A stretch of 64,000 bases of DNA from Methanobrevibacter sp. (GTDB lineage Archaea > Methanobacteriota > Methanobacteria > Methanobacteriales > Methanobacteriaceae), in assembly GCF_015062935.1 (NCBI RefSeq), contig NZ_SUTM01000003.1, positions 62,001 to 126,000 of the forward strand, read 5' to 3'. A program made the position numbers and the translations under genes. Shown piece by piece: positions 1 to 12,000 of this stretch (position 1 is its first letter; each line of letters starts with the position of its first letter). Below the pieces are notes generated by a model. That model saw only the letters and a list, made by a program, of their open reading frames with translations, did not search any database and was not told the DNA's origin.

Positions 1-1
1 T

Positions 2-3000
2 GGAGCTGTTGCAACCTCTCCTAAAGTTATAGCACTCATTGAAGAGTGTATTTTTATAAATAACACTGGAGAAAACAGACATGTTTACAGCAACGGATTT
101 ACCGTGGCTCATGATACTGTTTTTGAAGTTAGCGATGTTAACTTAAAAGCGTCAACTGTTTCATATGGTAATGACTCAATAATCAAAGGTACAGCAGATC
201 CTGGTGTCAATATCTACACATTAGCAAACTTAACCGTTTCTGGTGAAAATGTCACCGCAGAAATTAAAAACAATGCATTTACCTATAATGCAGGTGTATT
301 GAATCATGGAAAACATACCGCTGTTTTAAACAATATTGTAGATATGAACAATAATACCTACTTGATGGACAGCATAAGCATAACTTTCAAAGTTAACCGT
401 ATAGGCATTGAATTAAATGTTTCTGTTGACAATATTACCTATGGTGAAACCCTGAACATCATTGAAACATTGCCTTCCACTGCTTCAGGTAGAATAAGTT
501 ATCAATTGAATGGAAAAGAATACACAAAAGATGAACTCGAATCATTGAAATTAGATGCAGGAAAATATAGCCTAGTAGCTACCTACAATAATGAAGATTA
601 CGCACCTTCATCTTCCACCATCAATTTTGAAGTATATAAAGCCAATCCGACCATTTCTGTAGAGGATGTGGAAGTAGAGGATAATGGTACCGTTATTGTA
701 AACATAAAAACAAATGTTCCATCAATCTATACAATAGAAATTGGAGATTACAAAACTGATAAATATGTTAACGGTAGCAGAGCTGTTGAAATAGATAAAA
801 TATTTGAACCTGGAACCTACACAATCAAAGTCACTTCACAGGAACGTGTAAACTACAAATCAAATTCCACTGAGGCTACTTTGAAAGTCACTAAAAATAT
901 TCCAGTAGTCACATTAAGTGCCTCCAATAAAGTCACATCTCCAAATGAGGCTATTGTCGGTGTTTCAGCTCCGGAAAATGCAGTAGGAAATATCACCTAC
1001 ACAATAACAGATTCAAATAAAAACATTGTTAAAACCCTAACCCAATCCTGCAGAGACGATTTAATCGTTTCCGATTTGGATGACGGAGACTATGAAATCA
1101 ATGCAATATTTGAAGGTGATGATTTATACTATTCAACCAGCAATATCAAAATGGCTCCATTATCCATTATGAGGTCCGCAAGTAATGTAAATATTCTCAG
1201 CGAGGATGAAGATGACTATGATGATGAATATTACTATCCATTCATATACCAGGAAGATGAAGATTCAGATTATGAATATTATGAAACCCTGGAAGAAGCA
1301 ATAGATGCGGCTTCATTAATGGGAGGAATCATTACAGTTAGAGGAGGAACCTATTATTACGAAGATGGAAACGCCGGTATTGATATTGAAGGGGAAGCTG
1401 AAATAACAATCAGAGCTTTTGCAGGCGAAGAGGTTATTTTTGACTGTCAACATGAAAGTGACTTCCTGTATTTAACATATGATACTGAAGTAGAGATAAT
1501 TGAGACAGCTCCACCTATTCCTATTATATATACCACAGAAGGACCTACAATTACACTTGAAAACATTACCGTAATCAACGGATATGCCAACAGTGATGGT
1601 GGAGTTATCGAAATGGATGCAGGTACTTTAACATTGCTGAACTGTAATTTCTACAATAACGAAGCTGAATATGGTGGAGTAATATATATCGGTTCAGTTA
1701 CTTCAGATCAGGATGCAGATGTCATTGCAGTTAACACTACATTTATAAACAATACTGCAAGATCTGAAGGTGGAGCAATCTATATTTCAGAAGGTCTTGA
1801 ACAGTTCGTATCCGCATCATTTTTAGGATGTACATTTTTAGACAACTACCAAGGTGAAGATGATGAGAGAACTATGAATTACTTTGCTGGTGATGCTGCT
1901 GATGAAATAGTTAAGAAAGCTTGTATATTTAACGCTAAGGATACAGTAACTTGGTCAATGGATAAAATCAACCAGACAGTAACTGTTATCGGTACATCTA
2001 CTGATGTCTTCGATTCAATCGTTTTATTGTACTTAGATCATATACCATTATACTCAATTTACAATAACGGTTCTCAAACATTTAATGTCACTTTCGAGGA
2101 TGTAATGGGCGGAAACTACACCATAGGTGTAATGAATGACCATGACTTAAATACATATATCTTTAAAGATGCTTCATTTGAAATGAGAGTGCCAAACTTC
2201 ATCATATCCGCAGATGAGGTATATGAAAACTTAACTGATGCTATTGGCAATGTTACAGATAAGGGTATTATTTATGCAAATGCAAATTATCATATTGATG
2301 AGAATATGGAAATTGACATTACCAAATCTTTCACACTTACCAATTTCAGAGACCGTATGGTTGTTTTCGATGGAAACAGCACAAATTGGTTCTTTACAGT
2401 GGCTGAAGGATGTAATGTTGTAATTGAAAACATTGAGTTTGTTGATGGAGGCATAAAAGATCATGCATCAATTGAAAATTACGGCAGTTTAACACTTAAA
2501 AACTGTACATTCACAGCTTTTGAAACCGAATCAATCATATACAATTCAGGTTCCTTAAATATAATAGACGGTGTATTTTCACTTAATTCCATTAATAATG
2601 CTATTGTTTTAAATGATGGAGAATTATTCATCGACGGAGCTGAATTCTCAAGCAATGTCATAAATACAAATTCTGTTGTGTACAACAATGGAAATGCAGA
2701 AATTGTTGCTTCCAATTTCACAGAAAACATCAATAATGGAAATGGTGGTGCAATATATAACAAAAATTCATTAACCATTAAAGACACAGTTTTCAATGAA
2801 AATGAAGGTATAAATGGCGGAGCTGTTTATAATGAAGGTACATTAGAAGTCTTAAACTCTACTTTTGAAGATAACACTGCAAACGGATATGGCGGTGCAA
2901 TTTTCAATGACGGTGAAGCAAACATAGCTAATTCATCATTTAGCGGAAGTTTCAGTGCAAAAGACGGAGGTGCCATTTACAATAATAATATGCTGATTGT

Positions 3001-6000
3001 GAATAATTCCACATTAGTTGCAAATACCGCAACAGGCAATGGTGGAGCAATCTACAACAACAAAACCTTGAAACTTGCAGAATCCTTCTTTGGAATTAAC
3101 TTCGCTTATGAGCTTGCAAACATTTACAATGCAGGCGATGTTCAAGAATTCGAGAGAAACACATTCGATTTCTATGATGTGATATTGTATGTACCGGATG
3201 GAGAATACGGCATTCCTACAACAATTACAGGCACACTTGATCCACAATTCAACATGGACCTTCAATTAACATTACCTGGATTTGTTAACTATAAAGACGC
3301 TAATGTCACAATTACAGACGGCATATTTGAATATAATACCGGCGTTTTACCAAAAGGCGCTTATGACGTTATATTAAATGAAGTCATTTATGATAAAAAC
3401 GGCAACGTTTATTATGGTGAATCAATTAGAGACAGGCTTATCGTAAATAAGGCGAATGTCTACATCAATCTGACTGTAGATGACCTGATTCTTAAAAATT
3501 CAGATATTGGTACCCCTGTTTTAAAAATCAACGCAAGTAAAAACGGAACATTCCAGCTTCTGTTCAATAATAGGCTTTCAACTTTCACTATTGCTGACAG
3601 TCAAGCTGAAATAACATTGGACAGTGTTGGAGAAGGAAACTACAGCGTAATGGTTGTCCGTGAAGGTGATGAAAACTATAACGATGCAGCAAACGGAACC
3701 ACATTCACTGTAAGCGAATATTTAGGCAATTTCATTGTCAACAGTACTGGTGCAAAATTCGACACATTAAATTTAGCTATTCAATTCTCTAGAAATGAAG
3801 ACATTATTTATGTAATGGAAGGAAATTACTCTGGTCCTGCTAATGTCGGACTGACTATTTCAGGCAAAAAATTAAGCATAATTCCAATAGGTGTTGTTGT
3901 ATTTGATGGAAGCTACACAAATTCAGGATTTTTGACTATTGATGAAAACAGTGATATTACCCTCGAGGATATTGTAATTTCTGGATTTAAAGATAGAGTT
4001 CTTCACAATAAAGGTAATTTGACTGTTGACGAATGTACTTTTGCCAATAACACTTTAGATTTGACAGGAATTATATATAGTGAAAATCCAAGTGGAAATT
4101 TAAAAATTGTTGAATCAGGATTTTATGACAATAAAGTATGTCAAATCATCTATAGTCGATCTAACATTATCATTAATGAAACTATATTTGAAAACAATAC
4201 ACCATTTTTAGTTTCTGGCGACCTGATTGAGATATTCTCAAGCTCTGTGAAAGTTATATCAACTGAATTTGTTGAAAACACATTTAAAGGCGCCGGTATT
4301 TTTCTTAACCGATGTACTGATGTTCACATTAATGCTGAATTTTACAATAACACTCTAGAGCAAGCCATTTTTTCATACTCCCATTACGGCTTAAATATTG
4401 AAAATTCCACATTCACAGGAAATACTTTTGACCATGCAATCTATTCAGAGAATAGCCAGAATACTCAAAATATTAAAGGTTCCACATTCACAGACAATAC
4501 TGTTAGAAATGTTGTTTATAGTGACGACGATAAACTATATGTTATTGGATCCACATTTTCTGCTAACACACTTTCAGGCAATGGTACATTATACCTCATA
4601 ACAAAAGATGTTACCATCGATGACTGTTTGTTTGCAGAGAACAAGGCAGACAACTATAGAAACATCTATAGTAGCTACAATCCGAAAATCTCCAATACAG
4701 TATTTGATGCTATAAACGTTGATTATAATGTTAGTGACATTGACTATGGACATACTGCAAAAATTAATGGTACTATTGACATAGGTACAAACTTCGACTT
4801 CAATGTCAATATAAACATTAACAACAATGTCATTTCAGTCTACGCAGTTGACAATAAATTCGCCTGCAGTTTAAGAGATTTAACAGGTGGAGACTATGAT
4901 GTGGTATTAAATGCACAAAACAGAGATTCAAACACATTTGTATTTAATCAAATAACCAAAACATTCACTGTAAATCGTATAGATCCTGGATTAAAAGTTA
5001 CAATATCCAATATTACTCAGGGTGAAAAATTAGAAGTTAATGCAACACTCATCAATAATGCTACCGATAAGATTCTCTATCAATTGGATGGAAAATGGTA
5101 TAACAAGACTCAGCTTGAAAATCTCACATTGACCCATGGTAACTATTTAGTTGCAGCATCATATGGTGGAAATAAAAACTACTATCCAGTTGGTATACCA
5201 ATTTATGTGGAAGTTGACAAAATCACTCCAAAAATAACTGTAAGTGATGTTGAAGTTGACTATGGTGAAGATATTAAAATTGATGTATCTGCTGATATTG
5301 CGGATTATTATACTGTATTTATAGACAATGGTTACAATGAATCAGTTTCATTATACGTTGATAATAATGCAATATTTACATTCTCAAGTGCAAACTTCAA
5401 ACCTGGTAGATATGAAATCAAAGTTTATAAATTTGAAACTGATGATTATAATGAAGCATTTGCCTATGCTAATTTAACAGTTAATAAAGCTAAAGGATTC
5501 TTCAATTTATCAAAAGATTTAATTACAGAGGGTGAAAATGCAACCATTAATGTGACAGTTCCGGTCAATGCATATGGAAACATTACATACAAGGTATATG
5601 ACAGCAATATGAATGTGGTTTACAATATCACACAATCCTGTCTGGAAAATCTTGTTGTTCCTGATTTGGCTGCTGGACAATATATTGTCACAGGTACTTA
5701 TGAAGGTGATGATTACTACACTGCTAACTCAATAGTCAATTCTAGCTTCATCTTCGTCAGAGGAATTGTAGATGTAAACATTACTGTATCCAATACAACT
5801 TATGGAGAAGATGTCACTGTTACTATTAACAGTAAAGTTGATGGTGACTATCTTGTTTATGTTGGAACTGAAAAGATGGTGGTTACTGTTATAAACGGTA
5901 CTGGAAATGTGTCTGTTTCTAATTTAACTGTTGGAAGTTATGCTGCTAATGTTACTATTGTTGATGGTAAATATTCAGCATTTAACGAAACAGTATTTAA

Positions 6001-9000
6001 CGTGACTCCTAAATCCGTTTCAGTTATTGTTTCTGTTGAAGATATTTTCTATGATGAGGATGCTGTTGTTTTCGTTTATGGTGAAGTTGACGGCGAATAC
6101 ATTGTAAGAGTATATGATCAGAATTACACTGTAAATGTTGTTGATGGTACCGGAAATATTACCCTTTATGATTTGGGTCTTGATAAAGATATTTTAGTTT
6201 CTGTAACAATTGTTAACGGTAACTACACTGCATATAATACCACAACATTTAACGTAAATAAATTCAGTACTCCAATTGAATTGGATGTCGCAACTGGAGA
6301 AAACAATGTGACAATGACTGTTACTGTTAATGATGCAGCAACCGGTCTTGTCAAATTCCAAGTAACTGGTCCAGAAGAATACACTCTCTATGTCGATGTA
6401 ATTGATGGTAAAGCAGTTCTTGAAGATATTCTTGAAACTGGTGATTATACAGTAATCGCAACCTATATGGGTGATTACAGACTTAATACTAACATCACTT
6501 ATGAGGATTTCACTATCAGAGGTCACATTAAGAAGGATACTCCTATTTCTGCTAGTGCTGAAGTGGTCGGATACAGAGTTACAGTGACTGTGAATGTTGA
6601 TGAAAATGCTACTGGATTTGTACGGTTAGCTGTTGGTGGTACTGTTGCTAATATTGAAGTAGTTGATGGTGTTGCAAAATTAACTACTAATTTACTTCCA
6701 AATAGTTACTTTGTTGATGTAACTTATCTTGGTGATGATGACTTCAATATGAACAGTACTAGTGTGTCATTTACTGTAACAGAAATTTCCAAGGAAAATA
6801 CCACTATCGATCTTAACATTATTGCTGGTGAAGACACTGCTTTAATTATAGTTGATTTGAATAAATCTGCAACTGGTTTGGTAAAATTCTATATGGTAGG
6901 TAAAGAAACCGGTGAAGAATATACTATGTACATGGACGTTATAGACGGTCATGTAGAAACATTTACCAACAGCATCGAACCTGGAAACTACACCGTAGTT
7001 GCAACATACATGGGTGATTCAGTATTCAACACCAACACTACATCCAAAGACGTTGAAATCCTCGGACACATAATGAAGGACACTCCAATTGATGTAACTG
7101 TTGAAACCAATGCAAATAGAGTCACATTAACTGTTAAAGTTGATGAAAACGCTACAGGATTTGTTGAGGTCAAATCTGGTCTCAGCGTATCCAATATTGC
7201 ATTAGAAAATGGTGAATCTACATTAACAATCACATTGCCTTACGGAAGCTACACATTAGATGTAACTTACCTCGGTGATGACAACTACAATAAAAACTCC
7301 ACCAAAGCAGAATTCACACTTGTAGAACCTGCTAAGGAAAATACTCCAATTTCATTAGACGTTGTGACTGATGAAAACAATGTAGAAATGACCATTAATG
7401 TTGATGAAGCTGCAACCGGCCTTGTCAAATTCCAAGTAACTGGTCCAGAAGAATACACACTCTATGCTGATGTTGTTAATGGTAAAGCGGTTCTTGAAGA
7501 TATTCTTGAAACTGGTGATTACAGAGTAATTGCAACATACATGGGAGACAGCAGGTTCAACACCAATATTACTTCTGAAGAGTTCACTATTGCAGGCCAT
7601 ATTAAAAAGGACACTCCTATTTCTGCTAGTGCTGATGTGACTGGTAACAGAGTTAAATTAACTGTTAAAGTTGATGAAAACGCTACAGGATTTGTAAAAT
7701 TGACTGTCGGTGGTACTGTTACTAATATTGAAGTGGATAATGGTATCGCAACATTAACAACTACCCTGGTGCCGGGCAGTTACTATGTTGATGTAACCTA
7801 TCTTGGTGATGATGACTACAATATGAACAAAACCTCTGTGACATTCACCATAGTTGAGGCTTCCAAGAAAAACACTCCTATTAATCTTGACATCGATGTT
7901 TATGAAGATGCTGCATTGGTTATGGTTGATGTGGATAAATCTGCAACAGGACTGGTTAAATTCTATATGGTAGGTAAAGAAACCGGTGAAGAATATACTA
8001 TGTACATGGACATTATAGACGGTCATGTAGAAACATTTACCAACAGCATCGAACCTGGAAACTACACCGTAGTTGCAACATACATAGGAGATTCAGTATT
8101 CAACACCAACACCACATCCAAAGACGTTGAAATCCTCGGACACGTAATGAAAGATACTCCAATCGACGTAGAAGTTGAAACCAATGCAAACAGAGTTACA
8201 TTAACTGTTAAAGTTAATGAAAACGCTACAGGATTTGTTGAAGTCAAATCTGGTCTCAGCGTATCCAATATTGCATTAGAAAATGGTGAATCTACATTAA
8301 CAATCACATTGCCTTACGGAAGCTACACATTAGATGTAACTTACCTCGGTGATGACAACTACAATAAAAACTCCACCAAAGCAGAATTCACACTTGTAGA
8401 ACCTGCTAAGGAAAATACTCCAATTTCATTAGACGTTGTGACTGAAGAAAACAGTGCGGTAATGACCGTTAATGTTGATGAAGCTGCAACCGGCCTTGTC
8501 AAATTCCAAGTAACCGGTGAAAAAGAATACACACTCTATGTCGATGTAATTGAGGGTCAAGCAGTTCTTGAAGATATTCTTGATACCGGCGATTACACAG
8601 TAGTTGCAACATATATGGGAGACAGCAGGTTCAACACCAATATTACTTCTGAAGAGTTCACTATCGTAGGCCACATTAAGAAGGATACTCCAATCACAGC
8701 ATCTGCTGTTGTGAATGGTAACAGGGTTACATTGACTGTAAACGTTGATGAAAACGCTACCGGATTTGTAAAAGTAACTGTTGGAAGTACTGTTACTAAT
8801 ATTGAAGTAGTTGACGGAACCGCAACACTAACAACTGTCTTGGTGCCAAACAGTTACTTTGTAGATGTAACTTACCTTGGTGATGACAACTACAATATGA
8901 ACAAAACCTCTGTGACATTCACTATAACAGATATTGCCAAGAAAAACACCCATATTGATCTTAACATTGATGTTTATGAAGATGCTGCATTGGTTATGGT

Positions 9001-12000
9001 TGATATAAACGAATCTGCAACAGGACTGGTTAAATTCTATATGGTAGGTAAAGAAACCGGTGAAGAATATACAATGTACATGGATGTTATAGACGGCCAT
9101 GTGGAAACCTTTACCAACAGCATCGAACCTGGAAACTACACCGTAGTTGCAACATACATGGGAGACTCAGTATTCAACACCAACACCACATCCAAAGACG
9201 TTGAAATCCTCGGACATCTCATGAAAGATACTCCAATCGATGTAGCCGTAGAAACCAATGCAAACAGAGTCACATTAACTGTTAAAGTTAATGAAAACGC
9301 TACAGGATTTGTTGAAGTCAAATCTGGCGTAAGCGTATCCAATATCGCATTGGAAAACGGCGAATCCACATTAACAATCACATTGCCTTACGGAAGCTAC
9401 ACATTGGACGTAACTTACCTCGGTGATGACAACTACAATAAAAACTCCACCAAAGCAGAATTCACACTTGTAGAACCTGCTAAGGAAAATACTCCAATTT
9501 CATTAGACGTTGTGAGTGAAGAAAACAATGTAGTAATGACAGTTACAGTAAATGAAGCTGCAACCGGCCTTATCAAATTCCAAGTAACCGGCGAAGAAGA
9601 ATACACTCTCTATGCCGATGTTGTCAATGGTGAAGCGGTTCTTGAAGATATTCTTGAAACCGGCGATTACACAGTAATTGCAACATACATGGGAGACAGC
9701 AGATTCAACACCAATATTACATCTCAAGAATTCACTATCGCAGGCCACATTAAGAAGGATACTCCAATCACAGCATCTGCTGTTGTGAATGGTAACAGAG
9801 TTACATTAACTGTAAATGTTGATGAAAACGCTACAGGATTTGTAAAACTAACTGTTGGAGGAACTGTTACCAATATTGAAGTACAAGATGGTGTCGCAAC
9901 ACTAACAACCGTATTGGTACCAAACAGTTACTTTGTAGATGTAACTTACCTTGGTGATGACAACTACAATATGAACAAAACCTCCGTGACATTCACTATA
10001 ACTGATGTCGCCAAGAAAAACACCAATATTGATCTTAACATTGATGTTTATGAAGACACCGCTCTGGTTATGGTTGATTTAAATAAAGCCGCAACCGGAC
10101 TGGTTAAATTCTATATGGTAGGTAAAGAAACCGGTGAAGAATATACTATGTACATGGACATTATAGACGGTCATGTGGAAACCTTTACCAACAGCATCGA
10201 ACCTGGAAACTACACCGTAGTTGCAACATACATGGGAGACTCAGTATTCAACACCAACACCACATCCAAAGACGTTGAAATCCTCGGACATCTCATGAAA
10301 GACACTCCAATCGACGTAGAAGTTGAAACCAATGAAAACAGAGTTACATTAACTGTTAAAGTTAATGAAAACGCTACAGGATTTGTTGAAGTCAAATCTG
10401 GCGTAAGCGTATCCAATATTGCATTAGAAAATGGTGAAGCTACATTAACAATCACCTTGCCTTACGGAAGCTACGCATTAGATGTAACTTACCTTGGTGA
10501 TGCAAACTACAATAAAAACTCCACCAAAGCAGAATTCACACTTGTAGAACCTGCTAAGGAAAACACTACAATTTCATTAGATATTGATACTGTAGAAAAC
10601 AATGTGACTATGACTGTTACTGTTGATGATACTGCAACCGGCCTTGTCAAATTCCAGATAACTGGTCCAGAAGAATACACTCTCTATGCAGATGTAATTA
10701 ACGGTAAAGCAGTTCTTGAATATGTTCTTTTAACTGGTGATTACACTGTAGTTGCAACATATATGGGAGATGACTGGTATAATACCAACATTACTTCTGA
10801 AGATTTCACTATCGTAGGCCATATTAAGAAGGACACTCCTATTTCTGCCCGTGCTGATGTGAGTGGAAACAGGGTTACATTGACTGTGAACGTTGATCAA
10901 AACGCTACAGGATTTGTAAAACTAACTGTTGGTGGTACTGTTACTAATATTGAAGTACAAGATGGTGTCGCAAAGCTAACAACTGTACTGGTACCAAACA
11001 GTTACTTTGTTGATGTAACTTACCTTGGTGATAACAACTACAATATGAACAGAACCTCTGTGACATTCACTATAACAGATATTACCAAGCAAAATACCGA
11101 TATTGATCTTAATATTGATGTTTATGAAGACACCGCTTTGGTTATGGTTGATATAAACGAATCTGCAACAGGACTGGTTAAATTGTATATGGTAGGTAAA
11201 GAAACCGGTGAAGAATATACAATGTACATGGACATTATAGACGGCCATGTGGAAACCTTTACCAACAGCATCGAACCTGGAAACTACACCGTAGTTGCAA
11301 CATACATGGGAGACTCAGTATTCAACACCAACACTACATCCAAAGACGTTGAAATCCTCGGACATGTAAAGAAAGATACACCAATCACAGCAGATGTTGT
11401 TGTTGATGGCAATAACGTGATGATTACAGTTACTGTTAATGAAAATGCTACAGGATTTGTTAAATTCACAACAAGTGGTAGCGACATATTTGCTGAAGTC
11501 AAAGATGGTAAAGCTATTGTAACTACTGTTCTTCCAGCCGGAAACTACACAGTCGTTGCAGCATACCTCGGTGATGAAGACTTTAATGGTAATGAAACTG
11601 TAATTTCATTTAGCGTAGCGGAGGGTGAAGAAACTGTTGTAAACATTACCGTTCCAAAAGACCTCAAGGAAGGAGATAATGCAACCGTTAAAGTTGAAAT
11701 CCCTGGTGCTACAGGAAACGTTACTGTTATTGTTGACGGAAAAGAAACTGTTATTGAACTGGTTAACGGCAGTGCTGAAGTTCCTATCAGCAATGTTTCT
11801 GGTGGTGAACACGATGTTGTTGTAATTTACTCAGGTGATGATAAACACGCTTCTGCTTATCAAGCATCTACATTTAATGTTGCTAAAAAACCTGAAAAAC
11901 GAGGTACTGAAATTTTAGCCAAAGACTTCACACAATATGCTTGCGAATACTATGAAGGCGAAAGAGGCAGAAATTTCACTTTCCAATTGGTTGATTTAAA

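Noticed and set aside
6194-11793. Many minus-strand open frames of about 72-110 codons at regular 1074-bp intervals
   Set aside because: They are shadows of the repeated ALP coding sequence, repeat with the module, and have no ribosome sites or recognisable products.
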